This document shows, one piece after another, positions 45,585-54,745 of a stretch of DNA of 64,000 nucleotides. The position numbers and the translations under genes are program-made. The notes below the pieces were generated by a model. It saw only the letters and a program-made list of their open reading frames with translations. It made no database searches and had not been told where the DNA came from. The stretch is from Desulfuromusa kysingii (GTDB lineage Bacteria; Desulfobacterota; Desulfuromonadia; Desulfuromonadales; Geopsychrobacteraceae): the NCBI RefSeq assembly GCF_900107645.1, contig NZ_FNQN01000004.1, positions 186,001 to 250,000 of the forward strand, written 5' to 3'. Numbering within the stretch: the stretch's first letter is position 1; each line of letters begins with the position of its first letter.

Positions 45585-46553
45585 ATGGCAAAAAGTGACC
45601 TGATCGGTGGTGAACTTTGGGAACAATATTCCCAAAGGGTAGCTGACCGGATGAACAACCCACGCAACTTCGGAGAATTGACTGAAAGCGACGCTCAAAA
45701 ACTTGGAGGTCGGCTCGTGATTGCCGACGAGGGGGCAGAATCCTGCGGCGACACTGTTCGTCTTTTCTGGATCGTCGACGAAAAAACCAACATCATTAAA
45801 AAAGCAACCTTCAAATCTTTTGGTTGCGGCACGGCGATAGCCGCGACCGACATGATGGCCGAAATGTGCATCGGTAGAACTGTCGATGAAGCAGCCAAGA
45901 TTACCAATCTTGAAGTTGAACACGCTCTGCGAGATCAAGAAGATGTGGCTGCGGTCCCGCCACAAAAGATGCATTGCAGCGTCATGGCCTATGAAGTGAT
46001 TAAGCGCGCCACCTCGATTTACCGTAATGTCGATATCTCAACCCTGGCAGAAACCGACATCGTTTGTGAATGTGCACGGGTCTCGTTACAAACAATCGAA
46101 GATGCTATCCGCATCAACGATCTGAAGACCGTGCAAGAGATTACCGATTACACCAAAGCTGGAGCCTTTTGCAAATCGTGCATTCAGCCTGGTGGGCACG
46201 AAAAACGTGATATCTACATCGTCGACATCCTTGCCAGAGTCCGCGCTGAGATTGAACGTGAACGCAATCCTCACAGGACACTGTCTGCTGAATTTGCCAA
46301 ACTTTCGGTGATCAAGCAGTTTAAGGCCATCGAATCTGTCCTCGATGAACACATCCGACCGGTTCTGGCCAGAGATGGTGGTGGGATAGAACTTGAGGAC
46401 ATCCAACCCGGGGAAAATGGGATTATCAACGTTCACATTCGCTACCAAGGTTCATGCAAAGGGTGCGCAGGCAACGTCGCTGGAACCCTCTCTTTTGTTG
46501 AACAGACCTTACAGAAAAATCTGAGTGAAAATATCCGTGGAGTGGTCGTTTAA
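45585..46553 (+). CDS. nifU: Fe-S scaffold NifU (three-domain)
   Basis: A 322-residue NifU. The N-terminal IscU-like domain has MNNPRNFGE, SCGDTVRLF, SFGCGTAIA and MHCSVMA (three scaffold cysteines). The middle domain binds a [2Fe-2S] cluster (CECARVS...FCKSC near 145-190). The C-terminal Nfu domain has GSCKGCAG. The full three-domain layout is typical of Nif-type or Desulfuromonadia ISC systems. A ribosome site AGGAGAAG precedes it, 36 bases after nifS. Confidence 0.96.
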   Translation: MAKSDLIGGELWEQYSQRVADRMNNPRNFGELTESDAQKLGGRLVIADEGAESCGDTVRLFWIVDEKTNIIKKATFKSFGCGTAIAATDMMAEMCIGRTVDEAAKITNLEVEHALRDQEDVAAVPPQKMHCSVMAYEVIKRATSIYRNVDISTLAETDIVCECARVSLQTIEDAIRINDLKTVQEITDYTKAGAFCKSCIQPGGHEKRDIYIVDILARVRAEIERERNPHRTLSAEFAKLSVIKQFKAIESVLDEHIRPVLARDGGGIELEDIQPGENGIINVHIRYQGSCKGCAGNVAGTLSFVEQTLQKNLSENIRGVVV

Positions 46554-46581
46554 GAATTCCCAAGTGAAGTATCTAATTTAT

Positions 46582-46610
46582 GGCTCTCTGCCAATTCCTG
46601 GCAGAGAGCC
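46582..46610 (+). terminator. Hairpin after nifU
   Basis: A perfect 12-bp stem (46582-46593 with 46599-46610) with a 5-base loop sits 28 bases after the nifU stop. The following bases are not T-rich, so terminator strength is uncertain. Confidence 0.6.
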
Positions 46611-46713
46611 GTGCCAGAGCAAGGAAAAAGACATCGAATGGTATTGGCAACTGAATATCTTCCTGTCAATAGGATTTTTAGTCTAGTTTCAGGACCAAAT
46701 CACTCCGCTATCC

Positions 46714-46776
46714 TCCTATCCATCTTATATTCGCAAAACGATTTACACGACCAACGCTATCGATTCGGCAATATCT
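46714..46776 (+). pseudogene. IS256-family transposase relic (21 codons)
   Basis: Reading 46714-46776 gives SYPSYIRKTIYTTNAIDSAIS, versus SYPPDIRKAIYTTNAIESVNMS in the element at 15927. About 14 of 21 positions match, and the flanks show nothing more. It is the last trace of a once full IS256-family insertion. Confidence 0.75.
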
Positions 46777-46830
46777 CATAGAAATGGACAATACCAATCC
46801 ACCTTTGGCGATTGGTATTGAACCCGTTTT

Positions 46831-46875
46831 CGACACTATTTTAAGAGTGGATGTCGCGACTCTAAAATAGTGTCG
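46831..46875. repeat. Long imperfect hairpin (17 bp, one bulge)
   Basis: The arms 46831-46848 and 46859-46875 are complementary except for one bulged base; the loop is 10 bases. It may be an IS relic end or a regulatory hairpin. Confidence 0.6.
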
Positions 46876-47000
46876 ACTCCCATGAGATGTTCAATGGACT
46901 TTATCAGAGGGTTAACAATATCAACGCAGATAATAAATAATATTCACAATGGCAAATTTATAGTTTTAAAATAGATCTCTACATAGAGATGGAGGCGGCT

Positions 47001-47354
47001 ATGATTCAAGTCAAACGTGTGTATGACCCACCGGCCCAGACAGATGGAAAGCGCATTCTGGTGGAACGGCTTTGGCCTCGCGGGATCAAGAAAGAGACAT
47101 TGAAACTGGACGCCTGGCTCAAAGATGTTGCCCCTAGCACTGAACTGCGAAAGTGGTTTCGTCACGATCCAGCCAAGTGGGACGAGTTTCAGCAGCGCTA
47201 CCGGAACGAACTCGACAAGCATCAAAACACATGGCAACCCATTATTGAAGCAGCAAAAACGGATAAGGTGACGCTGCTCTACAGTTCGCATGACGCAGAC
47301 CACAACAATGTCATCGCACTTAAAAAATATTTAGAAGAACGGTCGGACGCTTAA
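47001..47354 (+). CDS. DUF488 family protein
   Basis: From ATG 47001, five bases after GGAGG, a 117-residue protein beginning MIQVKRVYDPP. LVERLWPRGIKKETLKLDAWLKDVAPSTELRKWF is the DUF488 signature, and LLYSSHDADHNN is the usual C-terminal region. The family is widespread and of unknown biochemical function. It begins after a stretch that includes an IS relic. Confidence 0.9.
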   Translation: MIQVKRVYDPPAQTDGKRILVERLWPRGIKKETLKLDAWLKDVAPSTELRKWFRHDPAKWDEFQQRYRNELDKHQNTWQPIIEAAKTDKVTLLYSSHDADHNNVIALKKYLEERSDA

Positions 47355-47562
47355 GGGTAATCTGTTCAATCTTCGCATGCTGGTGGCTGTATCTCAGGAG
47401 AAGCCCAGGCGCAGTGCCGTGTTTTCGGGTCATCTTATATTGAAGTATGATTGAGATTGTTTCTGATAGCCGTTCGCGAGAGAAACCGAGAGGGTGATTA
47501 GCGACAGACTAGCAGTAAAGAACCAAGAACACTGTCGACCTCAAAGTGGAGGAGCTGAGACT

Positions 47563-48150
47563 ATGACAGCTATCGTGCCACAACTCAAAACCGTTCGGCG
47601 TTGTTCAATCTGTGCCGAACATTTGCCGTTAGGTGCACGTCCGATCTTTCAATACCATCCGCAAGCCCGTATTCTAATCGTAAGTCAAGCTCCAGGCAGG
47701 AAAGCTCACGAGTCTGGCATCCCCTTTGCGGACGCCAGTGGAGAGCGCCTGCGACAGTGGATGGGCGTATCCTCCAAGATATTCTATACCCCGCACAACA
47801 TCGCCATTGTGCCAATGGGTTTCTGTTTCCCCGGTACGGGTAAATCCGGCGACCTTCCACCACGACCAGAGTGTGCGCCAGCGTGGCGTGAAAAACTAGT
47901 GGGACACCTTACGAGCCTTGAACTTACACTTGTTATTGGCCAATATGCACAGGCATATTATTTCCCCGATTCGGACAAATCGGTGACAAAGACCGTTAAG
48001 GAGTGGAACAGGTGTTGGCCACATTTGGTGCCGCTCCCCCATCCGAGCCCTCGCAATAACATCTGGTTGCGGAAGAATCCGTGGTTTGAAAACGAGCTGG
48101 TTCCACGTTTGCAGGCAAGGGTCGCAGAGATATTACCCCATGCAAGCTGA
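47563..48150 (+). CDS. Uracil-DNA glycosylase family protein
   Basis: From ATG 47563 (GGAGGAG about ten bases upstream) a 195-residue protein. SQAPGRKAHESGIPFADASGERLRQWMG near 40 is the family water-activating and uracil-binding segment, and LPHPSPRNN near 168 the second motif. N-terminal cysteines CSICAEHL hint at the Fe-S cluster of family 4/5 enzymes, but not all four cysteines are obvious. It removes uracil from DNA after cytosine deamination. Confidence 0.85.
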   Translation: MTAIVPQLKTVRRCSICAEHLPLGARPIFQYHPQARILIVSQAPGRKAHESGIPFADASGERLRQWMGVSSKIFYTPHNIAIVPMGFCFPGTGKSGDLPPRPECAPAWREKLVGHLTSLELTLVIGQYAQAYYFPDSDKSVTKTVKEWNRCWPHLVPLPHPSPRNNIWLRKNPWFENELVPRLQARVAEILPHAS

Positions 48151-48229
48151 GCTCGGTACGGGGGCGTGGTTTAAAGATATTTAAAGAGCAAGAAAGCACC
48201 TAACTTCCTGTCAACCCATATTGCACCCC

Positions 48230-48245
48230 CGCAACTCAGGTTGCA
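48230..48245. promoter_or_regulatory. Upstream palindrome site 1
   Basis: CGCAACTCAGGTTGCA, one mismatch from the reverse complement of site 2 at 48300-48315. The two sites are 70 bases apart in start position. They lie about 112 and 182 bases before the predicted sigma-54 transcription start. Confidence 0.6.
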
Positions 48246-48299
48246 TGGGGGCTTAATCACCCCTACCACCTGTCATCGCTCCCGCTAAAACTCTTTTGA

Positions 48300-48315
48300 T
48301 GCAACCTGGGTTGCG
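48300..48315. promoter_or_regulatory. Upstream palindrome site 2
   Basis: TGCAACCTGGGTTGCG, with inner GCAACC and GGTTGC arms. Together with site 1 it has the spacing expected of enhancer sites for a sigma-54 activator, close to seven helical turns apart. Confidence 0.6.
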
Positions 48316-48392
48316 TCAAGAAACAATTTGTTTTTTGCTTAGAAACCCGCCTAAAAAGAATAATTTCAGCGCTTTAAACGAGATCTTCAAAT

Positions 48393-48408
48393 TGGCATTC
48401 AACTTGCT
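48393..48408 (+). promoter_or_regulatory. Candidate sigma-54 promoter
   Basis: TGGCATTCAACTTGCT keeps the invariant GG and GC elements with the exact spacing of the -24/-12 consensus. The start would be near 48419, about 150 bases before the cytochrome gene. Confidence 0.6.
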
Positions 48409-48569
48409 CAGTTCACAGTAGTTTCTCCCAACCCATCATTCGCATAGTTCCAAAGGACTGATCAGGTGAATGACGACTATATGATGAAAGGAGCCTAAGC
48501 ATAGATAAGCAGCAAAATGAGTTCTCCAGAAGGAAACTCATACCCAATTAAAGCTCGAGAGGAAAAAAG

Positions 48570-50144
48570 ATGAAGACAGCTATGAAACCAGTATTGCTTC
48601 TGTTCATTGCTCTACTGGCACTGGCTTTGCCAGCGACTGCCACGACTAAAGCCGATAAAGAAGTTAATTTAAGAGGAGATTTTGTCGGGTCTGATGAATG
48701 TGCAAAATGTCATCAATCTGTTTACGACGAGTGGAAAGATACTCGCCATGCAACTGTCTTAAGAAAACTTTATACCAAAGAAAATCATCGCATTGAAGCT
48801 CCCTGGGGCACAGAAAAAGAGCCGAAAACCGCGACTCTGGTGAGCGGCCAAAAGATCACGACTTTCATGAAGGGCGATAAATACTGGGTCACGATGCATG
48901 ACGCAAAAGACCCTTCCCGCGATATCAGCAGACGCATCGATGCTGTCGGTTACAAGTCTCAAACCAACTTCATGAGCTGGGACGAAGAGAACAACAGCCT
49001 CTCTTATCTACCATTTACCTACTGGAGAGATGACAACACCGGCGAACATTGGGGCAACTTCTTTTATTTCCTCTATTGGCAGCCAGATGGCTCCTTTTTC
49101 CCGGAAGAGAAATTAAAGGACAATATTAACTTTCTAGGCTATGAAAACCGTTGTGCGGACTGTCATGTCACAGGCTTCTATGCCAAATCCTGGGAAGAAC
49201 TGCCTGACATCGGGCGAGTTGTCGATGAGCATAACCTTTGGACCACTACTGAATTCAGGATCGGTTGCGAAAAGTGCCACGGTCCGGGTGGGACACACGT
49301 GAAAAGTCTGAATCGAAAAGACATCGTAAACCCGGAAAACCTTGCTGAAGAGAACCAAGCAGACGATTGCCATCAGTGCCACCAATCAGGCTATTCAAGC
49401 AACTACACTGCCCCGCATTTAAACCCTTACATCAATGAGAATGCGGTCATCTTTGACGAAGATAACCCACTGGGCCCTGGCGACCACTTTAATGTCGGTG
49501 AAAACCTGGAGGACTACTACACGTCCTTTCTCCGTTACCAATGGGCCGGCACCGAATATTTCCAGCAGGGTAAGTCATCCGCAATGCAACTGGCGAGCTC
49601 CAAACACGGGAAAGCAGGCATAAACTGCAAAACGTGTCATGACCCGCACACCCAAAAAACCCGGAAGCTGACCAACGATCTCTGTCTGGATTGCCATACT
49701 GACAAAGGGACTGCAGAGCATCAGATGGAAGCACACAAAATGATGGATGTAAGCTGTGTCGATTGTCACATGCCGTTCATGATCGGGAGTCGAGTTCGCT
49801 CAGTCCGTTATGATAACCGCTCTCATCATTTCGATGTCCTGACACCGACAGATTCACTGGAGCAGTTCGATTACCTCAAGCAATTTACTGAGCCTGATGC
49901 TGACCCGGAAAACAGACAAACCAAGTTCTGGCAAAAGATCAACGAAAATGGCGCTTGCTATGACAGCTGGAAATACCCATCGAATATGTTCTGGTGTACC
50001 TCTTTCGATGTTCTTCCAAATGCATGTTCAAGCTGTCATCATTCAGAATTCCCATTGCCGGGGAAATTTGATGATGAGCAAAGAAACAAACTCCTTCGTG
50101 GACAAGAAAGATACAATAAATTTCTGAAGGCAACGACGAAATAA
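48570..50144 (+). CDS. Octaheme c-type cytochrome
   Basis: A 524-residue exported protein (signal peptide ending PATAT) with eight CxxCH heme sites: CAKCH, CADCH, CEKCH, CHQCH, CKTCH, CLDCH, CVDCH, CSSCH. GCEKCHGPGGTH is typical of the cytochrome c554 superfamily, which includes hydroxylamine-oxidoreductase-like octahemes. No CxxCK site is seen, so a nitrite-reductase NrfA role is unlikely. The ribosome site GAGAGGA is present. It stands alone, so it probably serves periplasmic electron transfer or reduction of a nitrogen or sulfur compound. Confidence 0.92.
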   Translation: MKTAMKPVLLLFIALLALALPATATTKADKEVNLRGDFVGSDECAKCHQSVYDEWKDTRHATVLRKLYTKENHRIEAPWGTEKEPKTATLVSGQKITTFMKGDKYWVTMHDAKDPSRDISRRIDAVGYKSQTNFMSWDEENNSLSYLPFTYWRDDNTGEHWGNFFYFLYWQPDGSFFPEEKLKDNINFLGYENRCADCHVTGFYAKSWEELPDIGRVVDEHNLWTTTEFRIGCEKCHGPGGTHVKSLNRKDIVNPENLAEENQADDCHQCHQSGYSSNYTAPHLNPYINENAVIFDEDNPLGPGDHFNVGENLEDYYTSFLRYQWAGTEYFQQGKSSAMQLASSKHGKAGINCKTCHDPHTQKTRKLTNDLCLDCHTDKGTAEHQMEAHKMMDVSCVDCHMPFMIGSRVRSVRYDNRSHHFDVLTPTDSLEQFDYLKQFTEPDADPENRQTKFWQKINENGACYDSWKYPSNMFWCTSFDVLPNACSSCHHSEFPLPGKFDDEQRNKLLRGQERYNKFLKATTK

Positions 50145-50155
50145 GGCTAAACAAC

Positions 50156-50189
50156 CAAGGGTTCCTAGAGGCAACTCCAGGAACCCTTG
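50156..50189 (+). terminator. Terminator after the cytochrome
   Basis: An 11-bp stem (50156-50166 with 50179-50189) with a 12-base loop sits 12 bases after the stop. Confidence 0.65.
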
Positions 50190-50300
50190 TGCATTTCACA
50201 TTCACCAAGAAGTAACAAACCCGGATCATCCTCCCATAGATAAGGTTCTCGACAAAAGTACCAAGTCATCTATTCTCCCCCTAACCCATCAGCTATTTAA

Positions 50301-50333
50301 CGATAGCGGGTAACTCGCTGTCACCCGCTATCG
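50301..50333. terminator. Terminator facing the acetamidase gene
   Basis: A perfect 11-bp stem (50301-50311 with 50323-50333) just before the acetamidase stop region; TTT follows. It lies between convergent transcripts. Confidence 0.65.
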
Positions 50334-50343
50334 TTTGGCAGAC

Positions 50344-51684
50344 TTAAATCCCATATTGGTCTCTGATAAAAAGTCGCAACCCTTTGCGCGCTAACTGACC
50401 TAGTGGTGCTCTAAAGGTAATTTGCACGACCCCCGGATGACGGCCTATCTCAACAGCACCAGTGATAGTCGCCCGATTTTTAACTTCCGGTACCGTCATG
50501 TTCAATAATTCAGCAGCCCGTTTCAGGCCATTGTCGGTGGCGGCGTTCAAATCCGGACCGGTGCCGATCACCGAGATAGGGGCAGATTTCTCCAGTTGTT
50601 CCACCCCCCAGGTTTTAGCCATCGCTTGTGCCTGTGTCCACTCTGCATCGGAGAGAGGTCGAGCCAGAAAGGGGAGATCCTCAGCGACAGGGAATAAAAT
50701 TGGTCCGTCAAGGTTTAACCCTTTCAGGAGATGAACCTGCAAGGTGACTGTACCCGAGACATCGCAGGTGTGGCCGGCAATTTCACCATCACCCTGCAAG
50801 GCATGCATATCGCCCAGATAAACCCCACCACCCGGTGTTTTGACCGGACAGATCAAAATAGCGCCGGCACGCACAGCGTCAATATCCATGTGCCCATCGG
50901 TGCGTAGTTCAAGTTGCTCAGCAGTCAGTGCATACTCATGGGGCGCACCAACAAGGAAAGCACCAAAATCGCCGGCGTTGTGAGAGTCTGGAATTGGAAC
51001 GCCGGGAGTGGTCCCTAATTGCCCCATAAAGGGCCGCATTCGAGCCACCAGACCGACTAAATCGTGAGGGGCAAAAGTCAATCCGGGGTTCTGAATGGAG
51101 TTTTCGGGCAAAGCCGCGTACCGACAGGACTCTCTGGCAATGGCTTCTGTTGCCTCTTGGTGTAAGGTCACCCCCACTGTGCGGTTTTCGTTAAAGGCAA
51201 TGGTGTATCCATTGGTAAAGTTGAAAGGGGTGGCATCAGCTCCACACTTAGCGCACCGAACTGCTGTCTGGCCAATACCCTTGATGATGGTTTTTGGATA
51301 CAGAGTACCACACTCAGGACATTGTCCTGCCACATAGGGGTCGCCTAAAAACCGCCCTTCCATAACCTTGTCATTACCTGATGAGGTCGCCTGCGAAGTG
51401 ACGTTAATTGCTTTAATGCGGATGGCAATGGCATCACCTACTTCTGCCCCAGCCACCGCCACTGGTTGCGTTACCTCGTGTCCTCCCCGAAGCTCCGGTG
51501 TAATCATAGGCCCCCAACACCCAGGCGCGGTATTAGCCACAATATGACCACCATCGCGTACCGGGCCAAGCATGGGCCGGTTAGGGTCAAGGATGCCATC
51601 GATAAAGCGGTCAACATAGACCGTTTCGTGGACCACACCCTGCTCTGTTCCCATTTGCTGCTCTTTTTGAAGATCTGACATCAT
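50344..51684 (-). CDS. Acetamidase/formamidase with inserted zinc ribbon
   Basis: From ATG 51684 (AGAGGAG nine bases upstream) a 446-residue enzyme that hydrolyses formamide or acetamide. The family core is clear: GGHIVANTAPGCWGPM, SGNDKVMEGRFLG, PVKTPGGGVYLGDMHALQGDGEIAG. Between the amidase halves lies a Cys4 zinc ribbon, CPECG...CAKCG, near residues 121-146 of this start, an insertion not seen in classical FmdA proteins as far as I know. It follows the 586-residue gene by about 280 bases. Confidence 0.88.
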   Translation of the reverse strand: MMSDLQKEQQMGTEQGVVHETVYVDRFIDGILDPNRPMLGPVRDGGHIVANTAPGCWGPMITPELRGGHEVTQPVAVAGAEVGDAIAIRIKAINVTSQATSSGNDKVMEGRFLGDPYVAGQCPECGTLYPKTIIKGIGQTAVRCAKCGADATPFNFTNGYTIAFNENRTVGVTLHQEATEAIARESCRYAALPENSIQNPGLTFAPHDLVGLVARMRPFMGQLGTTPGVPIPDSHNAGDFGAFLVGAPHEYALTAEQLELRTDGHMDIDAVRAGAILICPVKTPGGGVYLGDMHALQGDGEIAGHTCDVSGTVTLQVHLLKGLNLDGPILFPVAEDLPFLARPLSDAEWTQAQAMAKTWGVEQLEKSAPISVIGTGPDLNAATDNGLKRAAELLNMTVPEVKNRATITGAVEIGRHPGVVQITFRAPLGQLARKGLRLFIRDQYGI

Positions 51685-51969
51685 AACCACCATCTCCTCT
51701 TCTAAAAAATAGGAATCTGTCTTCGGCGGAGGGTCTCCAACGACATCCGAAGGACTCTCCCCGCCGACAATACAGGCTGGAATTGGCTCCACTTAAAGTG
51801 TACAACATTCCATCCAGAAGAACAGAGCATCCCCCTAATTAAGGTCAATCGGGCTCTACCTCACGAATATCCGGTTTACTAGGAATTTGTCATTGAGCCC
51901 CCTTCCCTACGATCTAAATCAAGGTGAAAGCTCTACGCCAAAGAAACCATACATCTCATCAACAGTCTC

Positions 51970-53730
51970 TTAACGGAAGAAAAGTTCCAGTCCCGCAGCC
52001 TGTCGTTCAGCGATATCGGGAATGCGCCGACGTTGCCAACGTTTGATAATGGGGAACATCCAGCCTGTGAGTGGAATCAACAGAAGACGATCAAGCCAGC
52101 GATAGCGCGCCTGTTTCCGCATAAAAAAACTGAACAGAAGACCGCTGGTGATCCAACGGATATGAAATGGGGCAAAATCGCATTCGATAGCAAAGCCCCG
52201 AGGATACTTTTGCCGATAGGCTTTGATCTTTTCTTTGACCTTACGTTCTCTTTTTTTACCAGCTGAACCGAGATAAAAGCGGCGCAGGTTGATGATCAGT
52301 GTGAAGGTATCAATTCCCAACCGCAAGTTCTGTTCTTTGGACGGGAGCTCCTTGACCAACTGGTCCAGACGACGCAATACTTTTCGCAGTTCACGGTCTT
52401 TCTGCCGCAAGACTTTAGCGTTTGGCTGAAAGGTCTTGAAAACAAGACGCAATGCCCGATTGACGAGGATGGTATCCCAAAAAATCCAGAGCAAAGGGGG
52501 AACACGTAAGCGTCGGAACCATAGAGAAGTTTGCGCGAAGGGGACAAAATACCACAGCTGATCAATCAATAAGTCAAACAGAGAAACGATTTCCACGATC
52601 GTATCGGGGTTGGCTCCCGCAAAACGTTGCTGACAGAACTCATCGAGTATCTCATCGGCTGTTTTGTTGCTGGAGAAGAGCCTTACAGCAGTGATAGTGT
52701 TCAGTTCGTTCCATGGTGAAGACGTCTCCAGAAACGTCAAGCTATCAAAATGGGACCAGCCACCGGTCTGGCACCAGACCGAAATACCACGTAAGGTTTG
52801 GCAACTTTCCAGCTGGTCTCTAAGTTGTTCGTACTGCCGCCCGACATATGCGGGAAAGACCCCAAACCCTTCGTATTCACGTCGCGCCTGCAGTTCGATG
52901 ATCTGCATGTGAGATGCTGTCTGAATGAAATCGTTGAGAGGCAGATAACGAAAAAAATCACCGGCCCCGTATTTGTGTGAGACAATGAAAGAGGAAGAAT
53001 GAATATTCGCGAATGCACGCTTCTGGGTGTTGGCATTCCAGTTAATATCGCCGATCGAAAAGGCCCCCAGCCCCCAGGTACGAAAAATAATCTGTTTCTT
53101 ATGCGATTCCACGACCGGCAGGACTGCCTGTAACCAGCGGTTGCACTGCTTGGCAGTCCGTATGACTAAACGGCTTTTGAAGGCGGAGTTCACATCAACA
53201 CCATCCGGTTCCCCGATCCGGGTGACAACCCCATCCACCTGAGGAAACATATCAAACAGACGCTCTAACGCTTCGATAAAAAGTTCGCGTAAAAGATGAT
53301 CTTTGCTCTGAGTGTGAGTTTCGATAAAACGGTTGCAAAACATGATATCGGTTGTGACGTAAATCTTTAACCCTTCCTCTTTGGCAATTTTGAAAACACG
53401 TCGGAACAGTTTTTGATAGGAATGAACCGTGCGACTCAACAGATATGGATAAAAGTCGAACAGGGTGATGTGTGCCAGATCATCAAAAGTGATGGCGTTG
53501 TAACCGATGGAATGAACACGGCGGCAGTAGATACGCAGATCTGCACAGATTTGATGAGTGATTTTTGCCGGAATTTTACCGTGAATAGGGAGTTCTTCCA
53601 GTGGGGCTTTGGACCAGTTTTTACGGGTTCCATCAACAAATGGGGCAAAAAAAGGTGCCGAGCCGTCAATAATGAACAGATCCGTTTTTGTTGCAGTTTT
53701 ATTCACTTCAGCAATTGGTGTTTTCGTCAT
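51970..53730 (-). CDS. Large protein with TIM-barrel glycosidase-like features (586 aa)
   Basis: No family is certain. Blocks such as VDGVVTRIGEPDGVD near 165, QIIFRTWGLGAFSIGDI near 210, and IIELQARREYEGFGVFPAYVGRQY near 275 resemble the barrel strands of glycoside hydrolases such as GH67 or GH20, with an acidic residue (E) in the middle of the first and third. The C-terminus is basic, with hydrophobic stretches (FFMRKQARYRWLDRLLLIPLTGWMFPI). No signal peptide is seen. The operon with AEC, FRG and PhoH does not explain it. Confidence 0.55.
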   Translation of the reverse strand: MTKTPIAEVNKTATKTDLFIIDGSAPFFAPFVDGTRKNWSKAPLEELPIHGKIPAKITHQICADLRIYCRRVHSIGYNAITFDDLAHITLFDFYPYLLSRTVHSYQKLFRRVFKIAKEEGLKIYVTTDIMFCNRFIETHTQSKDHLLRELFIEALERLFDMFPQVDGVVTRIGEPDGVDVNSAFKSRLVIRTAKQCNRWLQAVLPVVESHKKQIIFRTWGLGAFSIGDINWNANTQKRAFANIHSSSFIVSHKYGAGDFFRYLPLNDFIQTASHMQIIELQARREYEGFGVFPAYVGRQYEQLRDQLESCQTLRGISVWCQTGGWSHFDSLTFLETSSPWNELNTITAVRLFSSNKTADEILDEFCQQRFAGANPDTIVEIVSLFDLLIDQLWYFVPFAQTSLWFRRLRVPPLLWIFWDTILVNRALRLVFKTFQPNAKVLRQKDRELRKVLRRLDQLVKELPSKEQNLRLGIDTFTLIINLRRFYLGSAGKKRERKVKEKIKAYRQKYPRGFAIECDFAPFHIRWITSGLLFSFFMRKQARYRWLDRLLLIPLTGWMFPIIKRWQRRRIPDIAERQAAGLELFFR

Positions 53731-53778
53731 CAGTCATCCTGGAGGAGGCAAGGGAGAGGTGGTTGATATCATCAAACA

Positions 53779-54681
53779 TCACCTCTGCATATAGATGAGG
53801 AACGGGGTCCAAAGCATCCCCAACAACGTAGCGTAAGAGACGACGCTTGCGGCAAACGCGGTATCCAGTTCTTCCATAGAGGAAAAAACCAGGGTGTTCA
53901 TGCCGCTAGGTGCTGATGCCATGATCAGTGTTACCGAGCGGGCAAGCCCCTGTAGCTGGAACAGTTCGCAACAAGCATAGCCAAGGAGAAAACCGATGAT
54001 CATGCGAATCAACAATGTGGTTAACAGTAGGGACGGTTGCACAATTCGAGGATTGAAAGCGATACCCAACGCCAGCAAGACCACTGGGGTGGTCAGATCC
54101 GCTAAAGGCTTCAAATAGGCGATTCCAGTGGCACCGATTTGCAAACCGGTAAAGTTGAGAACCAGTGCGGTAAACAAAGCAAGTAGCGGCGGCGATAGAA
54201 AAAATTTACGCAACAGGAGCATACCGCCCGTGCCATCTTGACCATAACGGCAGGCTTGGTAGTAAACGAAGGTGAAAACAATTAATGCGCCACCAGTATC
54301 AAACAAAGACGCTAATGCCATCCCCTGTTGACCATAGCTGGCCAGGATAAATGGGAACGAAAATCCCCCATTCATGATCATGGCGCCGAGCAAAAAAACA
54401 GCAAAGGTCTGCTTGTGTAGATACCGGGCTTTCGCATAGCCAGAAGCGATCAAATAGGTGCTGAAAATAATGATGATGGCGCTTAACGGTAAGAAAAGCC
54501 ATTGGGGATCGAATGTCAGATTTGTCACTGAAAGGAGTATCAATGCAGGGAGGGAAACATAGAAAAACAGTTTGAGAAAATGTTGCGCGTCGTTTTGCGC
54601 AAAGACACCACATCTCTTCAGGGTCACACCCAGAAAAAAAGTCACCATCAGCGGCAGAATATTAAAAAAAATGACGTCCAC
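53779..54681 (-). CDS. AEC-family transporter (auxin efflux carrier-like)
   Basis: From GTG 54681 (AAGG eight bases upstream) a 300-residue membrane protein with about ten spans: NILPLMVTFFLGVTLKR, FFLGAMIMNGGFSFPFILAS, and TTPVVLLALGIAFNPR. The longer ATG frame would overlap the upstream FRG gene by 50 bases. AEC proteins export or import organic acids, such as malonate. It is in the PhoH operon. Confidence 0.82.
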   Translation of the reverse strand: MDVIFFNILPLMVTFFLGVTLKRCGVFAQNDAQHFLKLFFYVSLPALILLSVTNLTFDPQWLFLPLSAIIIIFSTYLIASGYAKARYLHKQTFAVFLLGAMIMNGGFSFPFILASYGQQGMALASLFDTGGALIVFTFVYYQACRYGQDGTGGMLLLRKFFLSPPLLALFTALVLNFTGLQIGATGIAYLKPLADLTTPVVLLALGIAFNPRIVQPSLLLTTLLIRMIIGFLLGYACCELFQLQGLARSVTLIMASAPSGMNTLVFSSMEELDTAFAASVVSYATLLGMLWTPFLIYMQR

Positions 54682-54745
54682 AACGGTTACCTTCGAAAAG
54701 AGCTTTAGGAATGGAGGACTAATCGATTCAGACAACAGCACCTGT

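Larger units (their letters stand above)
46554..47000. other. Intergenic region nifU-DUF488, with IS relic and hairpins
   Basis: About 447 bases without an intact gene. It contains a terminator hairpin, a transposase relic and a long hairpin listed separately. Confidence 0.6.
48151..48569. other. Regulatory region upstream of the octaheme cytochrome
   Basis: About 420 bases without a gene. It contains two related palindromes and a sigma-54-like promoter listed separately. Confidence 0.6.

Noticed and set aside
48570-50144. NrfA-type nitrite reductase
   Set aside because: No CxxCK heme site and eight CxxCH sites; NrfA has five hemes with one lysine ligand.
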